This document shows positions 1 to 8,807 of a DNA stretch of 64,000 nt, in pieces. The DNA comes from Ancylobacter sp. WKF20 (GTDB taxonomy: Bacteria > Pseudomonadota > Alphaproteobacteria > Rhizobiales > Xanthobacteraceae): positions 1,054,001-1,118,000 of the forward strand of contig NZ_CP121679.1 of assembly GCF_029760895.1 (NCBI RefSeq). Direction: 5' to 3'. A program made the translations under genes and the position numbers. Each line of letters begins with the position of its first letter. Position 1 is the stretch's first letter. The notes below the pieces were generated by a model. That model was not told the DNA's origin. It did no database searches and was given only the letters and a program-made list of their open reading frames with translations.

Positions 1-471
1 GGCGATGCCGATGGCGATGTTGTAGCTGCCAAGCGTCGCCACAAAGGGGCTGACACGGAGACAGGCAACGACCAGGCCATTGAACAGGCCGCAGGCGGCG
101 CCGAGCGCGAAGCCTGCGGCGAGGCCGATGAGCAGCACCGCCGCCGGCTCATGGCCGCCGGCCACCGAGCCAGCCATGGCCAGCGCGGCGCCCACGCTGA
201 CCATGGAGACGGTCGGCCCGAGCGCGAGGTCGAAGCCGCGGGTGAGGATCACCACCGTCTGCGCCATGGCGAACAAAGCGAGATAGCTCGCCTGCTGGAC
301 AATGTTCACCAGATTGCCCGGGGTCAGCACCGTAGGTTCCACGGCTGCGAAGCCGAGCAGCAGTAGTACGAGGGCGAAAGGCAGCGCCGCCTGCCACAAC
401 AGGGCTTGGATGGCGAGGCGCCGGGCTCCGGAGGTGGTCGCCGGTGCGGTGGACAAATCGAGATCAGACAC
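1..471 (-). CDS. Sugar-type (RbsC-like) ABC transporter permease, partial
   Basis: Integral membrane permease of a ribose/xylose-type (CUT2) ABC importer. Only the first 157 codons are in the window; the 3' end runs off the left edge. The visible part has a cytoplasmic N-terminus, several hydrophobic helices and the family stretches VVILTRGFDLALG and GLFNGLVV, which align with the RbsC core. It starts at a GTG that overlaps the stop of the preceding permease by 8 bp, which implies translational coupling. It is the second permease of an operon running hyuA-hyuB-binding protein-ATPase-permease-permease, so the transporter is probably a heterodimeric channel. Family is confident. The substrate is unknown, but the hydantoinase neighbours suggest a cyclic amide rather than a sugar. 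Confidence 0.85.
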   Translation of the reverse strand, partial: MSDLDLSTAPATTSGARRLAIQALLWQAALPFALVLLLLGFAAVEPTVLTPGNLVNIVQQASYLALFAMAQTVVILTRGFDLALGPTVSMVSVGAALAMAGSVAGGHEPAAVLLIGLAAGFALGAACGLFNGLVVACLRVSPFVATLGSYNIAIGIA

Positions 472-1501
472 GGGCTTTCCTCCGCTGGCCGATCTCGTCC
501 AGCGCCACCGCCGCAACCATGATGACGCCGAGGAACACCGGTTGCAGACGTGAATCGATGTGGAGCAGGTTCAGCGCATTGCCGAGGATGGTGAGGAACA
601 GCGCGCTGGCCGCGACGATCTCGACCCGTCCCATGCCGCCCCGCAGGCTGACGCCGCCGATGACGGCGGCCGCGATGGATTGCAGCATCATGCGATCGCC
701 GCCGAAGCTCGCTTGACCCGAGCCGACCTGCGCGGTGAGCAGGAGGCCGGTAAGCGCCGCGAGTACGCCCGACAGGACATAGGCCCCGACGATATGACGC
801 TTGATGCGGACGCCGGACACCACCGCCGCATCGGCATTGCCACCAATCGCATAGACATAGCGGCCGAACAGCGTGCGGCGCTGCACCAGCACCATGATCA
901 GCAGCACCGTCAGTGCGATGTAGATCGTTGTCGGCAGGCCAAGGAACTGGGCCCGACCGAACTCCTTCACGAAGCTCGGCGGCATGCCGTAAACCGGGAT
1001 GCCGGAGGTGATCATCAAGGCGACACCGGCGGTGGCTGACATGGTGCCGAGCGTGACGACGAAGCCGGACACTTTCAGCCGCGCGACGCACAGGCCATTG
1101 ATCAGGCCCACCACCGCGCCGCTGCCGAGCCCGGCGATGACGCCGCAGGCGATGATCAGTGCGTCGTTGCCGGGGAAGGCGAGGGCCGCCATGGCCATGG
1201 CCTTGGCGGTAACGACGCTTGCCAGCGCCACCACCGCGCCAACCGACAGGTCAAAGCCGCCGACGATGATCACCATGGCCTGTCCGCAGGCGATGATGGT
1301 GAGCAGCGCAGCATTGCGGAGAATGTTGAGAATGTTGATCGGCCCATAAAACTGCGCGTCGATGGCCGACATGCCGGCGACGACCAGCACGAGCAGTGCC
1401 GGCAGGAAGCCGACACGGCCGAGAACGCGGCGGCCAAAGACGGCGGCGATGCCGAACGGTGCGGCTCCGCCGGGCGAGTGGGAGGAGGCCTGCGCGCTCA
1501 T
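464..1501 (-). CDS. Sugar-type (RbsC-like) ABC transporter permease
   Basis: A 345-residue inner-membrane permease of the RbsC/BPD_transp_2 family and the first of two paralogous permeases in this operon. Hydrophobic helices run through the protein. Family landmarks are MVIIVGGFDLSVGAVVALAS near residue 98 and LINGLCVARLKVSGFVVTLG near residue 135, the same positions as in the partial permease that follows. Its ATG overlaps the stop of the ATPase gene (ATGA, 4 bp) and its own stop overlaps the next start, so three transporter genes are coupled. Length fits the family (about 320-350 residues). Substrate is inferred only from context. Confidence 0.9.
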   Translation of the reverse strand: MSAQASSHSPGGAAPFGIAAVFGRRVLGRVGFLPALLVLVVAGMSAIDAQFYGPINILNILRNAALLTIIACGQAMVIIVGGFDLSVGAVVALASVVTAKAMAMAALAFPGNDALIIACGVIAGLGSGAVVGLINGLCVARLKVSGFVVTLGTMSATAGVALMITSGIPVYGMPPSFVKEFGRAQFLGLPTTIYIALTVLLIMVLVQRRTLFGRYVYAIGGNADAAVVSGVRIKRHIVGAYVLSGVLAALTGLLLTAQVGSGQASFGGDRMMLQSIAAAVIGGVSLRGGMGRVEIVAASALFLTILGNALNLLHIDSRLQPVFLGVIMVAAVALDEIGQRRKARV

Positions 1502-3048
1502 GCCGCCTCCGTCGCCAGATGGTCCTTGAAGAAGGATGCGAGCACGTTCTGCTCGGTCTTGTCCGCCCCAGCGAGCTCGGCGGCGATGCGGCCCTGATGC
1601 ATGACATAGAGGCGGTTGGAGAGCGCCAGCACCTCTGGTAGCTCCGACGAGACCACGATGACCGCCGCCCCCGCCTCCACCAGCTGCTTCATGAACTCAT
1701 AGACCTCGAGCTTGGCTCCGACATCGATGCCGACGCTCGGTTCGTCGAACAGGAAGACCTGAAGGTCGCGGGTTAGTGCACGACCCAACATCACCTTCTG
1801 GCGGTTGCCGCCGGACAGCGCGCCTGCGGGTCGCTCGATATTGGGCGGGCGCAGCTTCAGCCGCTCCATGGCGGCCGCTATGAGACTGCGCTCCTGACCC
1901 CGACGCATGATGCCGAACCGGGCGAGCCGGGGCAGGTCGAGCGCCGTCATCGAGGTGTTCTCACGGATAGGGCGCGACAAAGCGAGACCTTCCGTGACCC
2001 GGTTGGCCGGGAAATAGGCCACGCCGCGCTGGAGGCTCGCGCGCGGCGAAGCCCCGTCATAGGGCGTGCCATTGATGCGCACGATGCCGCCCACCACCGG
2101 TTCAAGGCCGTAGATCGCCCGCACCAACTCCGACTTGCCACAGCCGACAAGACCGGCGACGCCGGTAATCTCTCCGGCACGCGCATAGAAATTCACGTCG
2201 CGCACCGACCCGTCGGCGAGTGTAAGGCCCTCAACATCGACCTTCACCTGTGCAGGCGCGTGCGGAATGGAGGGGAACAGCACGTCGATCCGCCGGCCGG
2301 TCATCAGTTCGACGAGTTCCCCATCGGTCACCCGCGCGGCATCGACAGTGCGGATGTGCCGCCCGTCGCGCAGCACCGTCACCCGGTCCGCCAGCGCCCG
2401 GATTTCCCGCATGCGGTGGGAGACGTAGATGATGCCGACATTCTGCACCTTCAGCCGAGCAATTAGTTCGAACAGGCGGCCGGTCTCGCGATCGGTCAGC
2501 GAGGCGGTCGGCTCGTCGAGGATCAGCAGGCGCACCTTGCCGAGCAGGGCCTTGGCGATCTCCGTCATCTGCTGATGCGCCCGCGACAGCTCGTCAACGC
2601 GCCGGCCCGGATCGAGGTCGAAGCCCAGTTCGTCGATCAGCGCGCGGGCTTTCTTGCGCATCGCCCCGGCCCGCAACATGCCGCCGGTCGAAACCTCGCG
2701 GCCGAGAAACAGGTTCTCCTCGACGGTCAGGCTTGGCACCAGCGAGAACTCCTGGAACACCGGGCTGATGCCGATGGCACGCGCCCGCTGTGGCGTCAGG
2801 TGGCGGATCTCCTCGCCGTCGAAGTGGATGCTGCCCTCGTCCGGCGGGAAAGTCCCTGCGATGACGTTGATCAGTGTCGACTTGCCGGCGCCGTTCTCGC
2901 CGAACAACACGTGCAACTCGCCCGCGCGAACGTCGAGATCGACATGATCGAGTGCCCGCACGCCGGTGAAGCGCTTGGATATGCCCTTCAGCTCCAGCAG
3001 TGACGCGCCCGACGCGGTCGTCTGTGGGAGTTCTGCGCTGGTGTCCAT
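1498..3048 (-). CDS. Sugar-type ABC transporter ATP-binding protein (double ATPase)
   Basis: A 516-residue cytoplasmic ATPase of the RbsA/MglA type, with two fused nucleotide-binding domains driving a CUT2 importer. The first domain has Walker A GENGAGKST (residues 50-58), a variant signature starting ELSRAHQQ, and Walker B LLILDEPTASL. The second has GLVGCGKSE as Walker A, the signature LSGGNRQK and VFLFDEPSVGIDVG. Both halves keep the core motifs, unlike many RbsA proteins with a degenerate second site. It overlaps the downstream permease by 4 bp. It is separated from the upstream binding-protein gene by a 136-bp gap containing a perfect 14-bp stem hairpin, which may set the ratio of binding protein to ATPase. 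Confidence 0.93.
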   Translation of the reverse strand: MDTSAELPQTTASGASLLELKGISKRFTGVRALDHVDLDVRAGELHVLFGENGAGKSTLINVIAGTFPPDEGSIHFDGEEIRHLTPQRARAIGISPVFQEFSLVPSLTVEENLFLGREVSTGGMLRAGAMRKKARALIDELGFDLDPGRRVDELSRAHQQMTEIAKALLGKVRLLILDEPTASLTDRETGRLFELIARLKVQNVGIIYVSHRMREIRALADRVTVLRDGRHIRTVDAARVTDGELVELMTGRRIDVLFPSIPHAPAQVKVDVEGLTLADGSVRDVNFYARAGEITGVAGLVGCGKSELVRAIYGLEPVVGGIVRINGTPYDGASPRASLQRGVAYFPANRVTEGLALSRPIRENTSMTALDLPRLARFGIMRRGQERSLIAAAMERLKLRPPNIERPAGALSGGNRQKVMLGRALTRDLQVFLFDEPSVGIDVGAKLEVYEFMKQLVEAGAAVIVVSSELPEVLALSNRLYVMHQGRIAAELAGADKTEQNVLASFFKDHLATEAA

Positions 3049-3131
3049 CGGCTCTCCTTCGGCCTCCCGCGTCGCAGAGGCGGTGCCATTGCCGTGATCC
3101 GGCGCATGTCAGACCATGCCGAGCACAACTT

Positions 3132-3163
3132 CCTCCCTCTCTCCCGCCGGGGAGAGAGGGAGG
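3132..3163. repeat. Perfect 14-bp inverted repeat between binding-protein and ATPase genes
   Basis: CCTCCCTCTCTCCC, a four-base GCCG loop, and its exact reverse complement lie in the 136-bp gap between the binding-protein stop (3185) and the ATPase start (3048). There is no T-run, so a simple intrinsic terminator is unlikely. Hairpins in this position of importer operons commonly protect the abundant binding-protein mRNA or attenuate downstream genes. The CTCTCCC-loop-GGGAGAG form also resembles a dispersed palindrome that I recall from other alphaproteobacterial genomes. Confidence 0.7.
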
Positions 3164-3184
3164 GGCGCCACGCTTCGGCGCCGT

Positions 3185-4288
3185 TCACTTCGCCTTGACG
3201 GAATAGACAGGGCTCCAGCTTGCCGGCGCGAGCACGAGATCCATCTGCAGGTTCGGAACGGTCGTCTTGTCGATCACCGCGGCGACCGGCTGCACCAGCG
3301 ACATCACCGGCTTCTTCTCGATCAGCCGGATCGCCTGGTCGATCGCGATCGCCCCTTCACCCACGGGGTACTGGGTGGCGAAAGCCAGAATGTCGCCACG
3401 GTTCAGCGCGTCGAGCATGGCCTGGTTCTCGTAAGACGAGACAATCTTGATGTCGGAGCGTCCGGCCTCGGCGACGGCGCCAATGGCGGCTTCGGCGGTC
3501 GGGGCCGTGCCCCAGATCACGTTGATGCTGGGATAGGCCTGAAGCGCATCCTGGATCAGCTGGAGCTGCACGGCGACACCGGAATCGCCGAACTTTTCAC
3601 CGAGGATCTTGGCGTCGGGGTTCTTCGCCACGGCTTTCTTGAAGCCTTCGTTGAAGGATTCCGCCCAGCCTGAGCCCGCAGGGCCGGGGAAGGTGACGAT
3701 GTTCAGCTTTTCGCCCGGCTTGGTCTGGGCGAGCAGACCCTCGCCGGTGACCTCGCCCATGGCGACGAAGTCGACATAGTTGGCCGCCGGCAGCGCGTTG
3801 GGTGGCAGCGGGTTGGTGACGCCGACCACCGGTATGCCCTTGGCCTTGGCCTCCTCGAACTTCTTCATCAGCCCGGCGCCGGAGATGGCGCCGACGATGA
3901 TGGCATCGGCCTTGGCGGCCATGCAGTCGTCGAATTGCGAGAGCTGCTTGGGCAGGTTCTCGTAGCCGCCGGCTTCGTAGAGATTCATGTTCACGTTCGA
4001 GGTCTCGGCCTGCTTGACGATGCCATAGGCAACCGCGACCCAGAAGCTGTCCTTCATGTGCGGGAACAGCACGCAGATGTTGTAGGGCTTCCCAGCCTTT
4101 GCGAGCGGCGTGTACTCCGCCGCCTTCGGCGCCCCCGACGAGGCGTCATAGATCTTCATCGGGAACCACTTGGTCTCCGCCGCTGCGGGGGAGAGCGAGG
4201 TGGCGGCGAAGGCGAGGAGGGCGGCACTAGCGAGGGTCCGGCGCCTCAGGCGCGAAAGGACCGGACTGCGGGTGGCGGTGGTGGACAT
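3185..4288 (-). CDS. TorT-like periplasmic substrate-binding protein
   Basis: A 367-residue exported binding protein of the periplasmic-binding-protein type I fold. A signal peptide with an RLRRR n-region and a hydrophobic core ends around AAA-ETKW (residue 37). The mature N-terminus (WFPMKIYD, EYTPLAKAGKPYNICVLFPH, then KDSFWVAVAYGIV) is recognisably TorT-like. TorT itself binds trimethylamine N-oxide for the TorS sensor. Here there is no torS or torR. The gene sits between hyuB and a sugar-type ABC ATPase and permeases, so it most likely delivers ligand to that importer. The start was placed at 4288 behind GAGG and a typical signal peptide; a longer frame to 4429 would overlap hyuB and lacks a signal sequence. 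The ligand is unknown. Confidence 0.85.
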   Translation of the reverse strand: MSTTATRSPVLSRLRRRTLASAALLAFAATSLSPAAAETKWFPMKIYDASSGAPKAAEYTPLAKAGKPYNICVLFPHMKDSFWVAVAYGIVKQAETSNVNMNLYEAGGYENLPKQLSQFDDCMAAKADAIIVGAISGAGLMKKFEEAKAKGIPVVGVTNPLPPNALPAANYVDFVAMGEVTGEGLLAQTKPGEKLNIVTFPGPAGSGWAESFNEGFKKAVAKNPDAKILGEKFGDSGVAVQLQLIQDALQAYPSINVIWGTAPTAEAAIGAVAEAGRSDIKIVSSYENQAMLDALNRGDILAFATQYPVGEGAIAIDQAIRLIEKKPVMSLVQPVAAVIDKTTVPNLQMDLVLAPASWSPVYSVKAK

Positions 4289-4416
4289 GGTTCTTTTTCC
4301 TCTGGTTGGTTTTGGCCGAGGATGGTGGACGCTCTCGCCCACCCCTCCGAAAGCACTGTCAGGCGCCGCATGAGCGGCGCAAGCGACGCTCCACCGCCCG
4401 AGGGCGGTGACGAGGA

Positions 4417-6366
4417 TCAATGTCTCCAATTGGCGAGCGAACGGCGTTCGAAGACCTCGCGAAACTGGCGCGTGGACTCCGGCAGCGGCGCACCGGTGCC
4501 CCAGTCGAGGATCACCGCGTGGCGGCGGATGGCGTCCATCGCGTCGATCTCACCAGCCCGGTAGCGTGCGGCCACCACTTCCGGATCGATACGAGCCTCG
4601 TCGACGCGCACATCCCGCTGCGTGGCCCGCAAGGCCTCGGTCGCCGGTGCGTCCACCTCGTACTCGCACAGCTCGGCATCAATGGTTCGGATGACGACGC
4701 CGTAATCCTTGGCGGCCCGTTCGACCGAAACGTAGTCGTCCTTCACGTCCTCCAGCACCCGCGCCGGGTCGCGATCGAGCGGATCGCCGAAACCCCCGCC
4801 GCCGGCCGTGGGACGTGAGAACACGTCGCCCTCGCCAATCGGCACATCGGAGAAAATCGAGCCGAGCCGCTCCTCCTTGTCCGCTCCCGCGCGCTTCAGT
4901 GTGAGCCCGTGCGGCATGGAGGGCAGGCCGCCTTCGATGCCCCAGACCACCGCCCGTTCGCGGTCGCAGATGTAGGAGATGACCGTCTTCTCGGCCGCCA
5001 GCATCAGCGAGGTCTTCACCACGCCGGCACCGCCGCGCCATTTGCCGGGGCCGGGAGAATCCCTGAGGATCTCGCACTCGGTGGTGAGGATGGGGTTCGC
5101 CCGCTCCTGGCCCTCGACGGGCTGGGCCATCATACCCGTGCCGAAGCAGGCGGTCGTGACGTTGGCGCCGTCCTTGCCGTTGCGCCCGCCCCAGCCGCCG
5201 GGCAGCCAGTCGTAAAACATGAAGATCGGCTTGTCCGGCGTGCGCGCATCCCGCCCGCCGGTAAGCAGATATTCAAGGTTGAACGCACAGGCGAGCGCCC
5301 GCTCGGGCATGAGCTTCGACCACATTTCGTAGATCGAGTTCATGATCTTCTCGAACGGCATCAGGAAGCCGGTAACCGCGACCGGCCATTGGGCGTCGAC
5401 GATCGAGCCTTCGGGAACGATGATCTCGAAACAGCGGTAGAAGCCGGAGTTGAGCGGCAGATCGGGAAAGAAAGTCTTCATTCCGGCCGCCACCGCCGAG
5501 AAGGTGGTGCCGAAGGCGGAATTGTAGATGGAGCCGATCACTGGGTGGCTGCCGGTGAAATCATAGATCGCCTTGTCGCCCTTGATGGTGAGCTTGATGT
5601 GGATCGGGATCATCCCCTCACCGCCGGCCGGATCTCGGTCGATGAAGTCGACCGTCTCCCACTCGCCGTCCGGCAGCGCGGCAATGCGCGCGCGCGCCGA
5701 GCGCTCGACATAGTCCTGCACAGCGGACAGGCCGGTCTCGACCGTCTCGCGACCGTACTTGCCGACGAGGCGCAGGATCTCGCGCTGGCACACCGCGGTC
5801 GCTTCGGCCTGTGCCTGGATGTCACCGATGATCGAGGCGGGATCGCGGGTGTTGGAGGCGATGAGGTGCGCGACGTCCTTCACGAAGCGGCCTTTGTCGA
5901 ACAGCCGCACCGGGGTGATGCGCAGTCCTTCCTTGAACATCTCCTTGGCGGAGACGTCGAACGACCCAGGTACCGAGCCGCCAACGTCCGACCAGTGGCC
6001 GTTGGACTGCGAGAAGGCGATGATCTTGCCGTCAGCGAATATCGGCCGAATGAGGCGCACATCGGAGAAATGCGTGCCGCCGGCATAAGGGTCGTTGATG
6101 GCGTAGACATCGCCCTCATGCATGTCACCGGCGAAGTGGCGCATCACTTCCTTGCAGGTGAAGTGCAGCGTGCCGACATGCACGGCGATATCCGCATTGC
6201 CCTGAGCGGCGCATTCGCCGTTCGCGTCGTGCAGGGCGCTGGAGAAATCGTGATTGTAGATCACGAAGGAATAACAGGTCCGCAGGATCTGCTCGCCCAT
6301 CTGGTCGACGCTGGTGATGAAGGAGTTCTTGAGAACCTCGAAAGTCACGGGGTCGAGCTCGGCCAT
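4417..6366 (-). CDS. hyuB: Hydantoinase B / oxoprolinase subunit B family protein
   Basis: A 649-residue HyuB-family subunit, the metal-binding half of ATP-dependent cyclic-amide hydrolases (N-methylhydantoinase, 5-oxoprolinase, acetophenone and acetone carboxylases). Family landmarks near the N-terminus are PVTFEVLKNSF, the GDVYAINDPYAGGTHFSDV stretch with candidate metal-binding Asp and His, and SNGHWSDVGG. The C-terminal half has GPGKWRGGAGVV and PTAGGGGFGDPLDRDP. It starts 4 bp after the hyuA stop, so the two subunits are coupled. The ring-opening reaction is family knowledge. Which ring is opened cannot be told from sequence, and a ketone-carboxylase role is a weaker alternative because no gamma subunit is present. 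Confidence 0.93.
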   Translation of the reverse strand: MAELDPVTFEVLKNSFITSVDQMGEQILRTCYSFVIYNHDFSSALHDANGECAAQGNADIAVHVGTLHFTCKEVMRHFAGDMHEGDVYAINDPYAGGTHFSDVRLIRPIFADGKIIAFSQSNGHWSDVGGSVPGSFDVSAKEMFKEGLRITPVRLFDKGRFVKDVAHLIASNTRDPASIIGDIQAQAEATAVCQREILRLVGKYGRETVETGLSAVQDYVERSARARIAALPDGEWETVDFIDRDPAGGEGMIPIHIKLTIKGDKAIYDFTGSHPVIGSIYNSAFGTTFSAVAAGMKTFFPDLPLNSGFYRCFEIIVPEGSIVDAQWPVAVTGFLMPFEKIMNSIYEMWSKLMPERALACAFNLEYLLTGGRDARTPDKPIFMFYDWLPGGWGGRNGKDGANVTTACFGTGMMAQPVEGQERANPILTTECEILRDSPGPGKWRGGAGVVKTSLMLAAEKTVISYICDRERAVVWGIEGGLPSMPHGLTLKRAGADKEERLGSIFSDVPIGEGDVFSRPTAGGGGFGDPLDRDPARVLEDVKDDYVSVERAAKDYGVVIRTIDAELCEYEVDAPATEALRATQRDVRVDEARIDPEVVAARYRAGEIDAMDAIRRHAVILDWGTGAPLPESTRQFREVFERRSLANWRH

Positions 6367-6370
6367 CGTC

Positions 6371-8395
6371 TCAGCCCTTCACGCGGATGATGATATTGAG
6401 GAACTTGTCGACTTCGGCGCGGGCGCCCGGCGGGACGACAGTGGTGGAATCGAGTTGCTCGACGATGGCCGGCCCCTCGAAGACGAAACCGCAGGGCAGT
6501 TCGTCGCGGTCGTAGACCGGCGTGTCGAGGCCCTCGCCGTCGAACCAGACGCGGCGGTGGGACGAGGGCGGGGGCGTGGCGCCGGTCGGGGCATGCACGG
6601 CCAGCTCGGCCTTGGGCACGACGCCGATCGCCTTGAGATTGAGGCGGAAGAAGCTCACCGGCGCATCGTCACGACGAAAATTGTATTCGCGCTTATGTTC
6701 GGCGTGGAAGTGGTCAACCAGATCGGCAATGGCGCCAATCGGGCGCGGCGCACTCACCGCTAGAGATCGCCACTGGCCGCGATACATCATGTCGATGGAG
6801 CGCTGCAGCACGATGTCGGCTTCGGCGACGCCCTCATGCGTCAGCCGCTCCATCGCTTCGCGCTCCAGCACGGCGAACTGCGCCTCGATGACGGCCGGGT
6901 CGGCCTCGTCGGCGGCGACCATGCAGCTTTGCGAGAAGTCGTGCTGCATGTCGACCAGCAGACACCCCAGGGCCGAGGTGACACCGGGATTGGGCGGCAC
7001 GATCACCACGGGGATGGCGAGCTCGCGGGCGACATCGACCCCGTGCAGCGCACCGGCGCCGCCAAAGGCGACGAGGGCAAAGTCGCGCGGGTCGTAGCCG
7101 CGCGAGATCGAGATCAGCCGCACCGCATCCGACATGTTGGCATTGGCGACCCGTACAATGGCGTCCGCCGCCTCGTGCAAGCCGAGTCCGAACGGCTTGG
7201 CGACGCCTTCCTCCACTGAACGGCGGGCCAGCTCCGGGTCGAGTTGCACCTTGCCGCCGGCCAGCGAGGTGCCAAGGCGACCGAGCGTTACATTGGCGTC
7301 GGTATTGGTGGGCTGCGTATTACCGTTGCCATAGCAGGCGGGACCGGGAAACGCGCCCGCCGATTGGGGGCCGTTGCGCAGGCCGCCGGCGGGATCGGTC
7401 CAGGCCAGTGAGCCGCCGCCGGCGCCGATGGTGAGCACCTCGATGGAGGAAAAGCGGATCGGGTAACCGAACTCGATATGCCAGTCCTTGGTGACACGCG
7501 ACTGGCCATCATAGGCGAGTGACACGTCGGTAGAGGTGCCCCCCATATCGAGGCCAATGGAGTGGGGGAAACCGCACAGGCCGGCAATGTAGCGGCTGGC
7601 GATGGCACCTGCCGCGATGCCCGATCCGGCGAGGCGGGCGGCAAAATCCTTCACGCTGGCTGGCGTCATCACGCCACCGCCGGTGTGCAGCAGCAGGAGG
7701 TCGCGGGTGTAGCCACCATCGGCCAGCCGCTCGCCGAGCCTCGTGGTGTAGTCAACCACCACCGGGCTGACGACGGCGTTCGCCACGGTGGTGGAAAAAC
7801 GCTCGTGCTCGAAGATCTCGGGCAGCACCTGCGAGGAGATGGAGACCGGAATATCCGGCATCGCCTCCTTCAGGATATCGCGCATGCGCTGCTCGTTGGC
7901 GCCGTTGAGATAGGCGTTCATGAAGCAGACTGCGACGGTGGCGACGCCGCGCTTCTTCAGAATGCGGGCGACTTCGCGGGCGGCGTCCTCATCCAGCGGC
8001 TCGACGATGCGGCCAGCCGCGTCGATACGCTCGGGCACGGTGAGCCGGTCGCGGCGCGGCACATAGGGCGGCACCACGTCCTTATAGACGTCCCAGAGGT
8101 CTTCCTTGTTGGCGCGGCGTATCTCGATGACGTCGCGGAAGCCCTTGGTAGACACCACGGCGGCGCGGGGCAGTCGGCGCGTGATCAGCGCATTGGTGGC
8201 AACCGTGGTGCCATGCGAAAACAGCGCGACCTGCGAAAGGTCGATGCCGGCTTTCTCGACGCCGCTCATGATCCCGTCGATGGGATCGCGGGTGGAGGAC
8301 GTCTTCTCGATACGGATGAGGCCGGTCGCCTCGTCCATGATGCAGATGTCGGTGAAGGTGCCGCCGACGTCGACGGCCACGCGGAGATTCTGCAC
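6371..8395 (-). CDS. hyuA: Hydantoinase A / oxoprolinase subunit A family protein
   Basis: A 674-residue HyuA-family subunit, the ATP-binding half of the hydantoinase/oxoprolinase complex with an actin-like (ASKHA) fold. The phosphate-binding loop VDVGGTFTD is at residues 8-16 and HGTTVATNAL at 61-70. A second phosphate loop GLDMGGTSTDVSL lies mid-protein, followed by FGGAGALHG. I chose the GTG at 8395, with AAGGA about 9 bp upstream, because the family always begins a few residues before VDVGGTFTD. The open frame continues 288 codons further upstream into the AraC gene but looks non-coding there. First enzyme gene of the operon; partner of hyuB 4 bp downstream. Confidence 0.92.
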   Translation of the reverse strand: MQNLRVAVDVGGTFTDICIMDEATGLIRIEKTSSTRDPIDGIMSGVEKAGIDLSQVALFSHGTTVATNALITRRLPRAAVVSTKGFRDVIEIRRANKEDLWDVYKDVVPPYVPRRDRLTVPERIDAAGRIVEPLDEDAAREVARILKKRGVATVAVCFMNAYLNGANEQRMRDILKEAMPDIPVSISSQVLPEIFEHERFSTTVANAVVSPVVVDYTTRLGERLADGGYTRDLLLLHTGGGVMTPASVKDFAARLAGSGIAAGAIASRYIAGLCGFPHSIGLDMGGTSTDVSLAYDGQSRVTKDWHIEFGYPIRFSSIEVLTIGAGGGSLAWTDPAGGLRNGPQSAGAFPGPACYGNGNTQPTNTDANVTLGRLGTSLAGGKVQLDPELARRSVEEGVAKPFGLGLHEAADAIVRVANANMSDAVRLISISRGYDPRDFALVAFGGAGALHGVDVARELAIPVVIVPPNPGVTSALGCLLVDMQHDFSQSCMVAADEADPAVIEAQFAVLEREAMERLTHEGVAEADIVLQRSIDMMYRGQWRSLAVSAPRPIGAIADLVDHFHAEHKREYNFRRDDAPVSFFRLNLKAIGVVPKAELAVHAPTGATPPPSSHRRVWFDGEGLDTPVYDRDELPCGFVFEGPAIVEQLDSTTVVPPGARAEVDKFLNIIIRVKG

Positions 8396-8807
8396 GGTAG
8401 CGCTTCCTTTCGCACGCGCTCCCCTGTACGCGCGCCACATCCCGGCGAGCGAGCGGTTGGATCGGCGATCCGAACCCTCGTCCCCAGTCGGCCAGCGGCG
8501 GAATGTCGGAGCAGTCGACGGAATTAGACGTGCTTTGCGGCTGGCGTTCTTGACGCTGAGTGCAGAAAGATTTGCGCCACAGAGCGCAGAACGACCATCT
8601 TCCAGGCGACCGACGGATCTGCCTATCGATTGGGCGCTGGCATGTGGTTCAAGGCGCATGGCGGCATATCCAGGGCGAGGGAATCCAGGACGAGCGCACG
8701 GCCCCGCCGTCCCGTTGGATGGCGGGCGGAAGCGTCTCCGGGGACGCTCAATCCGTGGCAGGGGGCGGCAAACCTTGGGCCAGGGCGGAGATGAGGAACT
8801 CCCGCAA
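8396..8807. promoter_or_regulatory. Leader/promoter region of the hyu-transporter operon
   Basis: A 412-bp stretch without a supportable gene between the AraC-type regulator and hyuA, both on the minus strand. It presumably holds the promoter and operator for the hyuAB-transporter operon. An imperfect inverted repeat (GGTTGGATC, three-base GGC loop, GATCCGAACC) lies at 8455-8476, about 60-80 bp upstream of the hyuA GTG. I could not identify convincing -35/-10 or sigma-54 boxes. The frame open across it shows no protein-like features. Confidence 0.4.

Noticed and set aside
1..4288. A ribose/xylose catabolic operon
   Set aside because: The transporter is of the sugar type, but there is no kinase or isomerase gene, and the neighbours are hydantoinase subunits and a TorT-like binding protein.
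4909..6390. A 493-codon plus-strand frame opposite hyuB
   Set aside because: Antisense shadow of a well-supported gene with no motif of its own.
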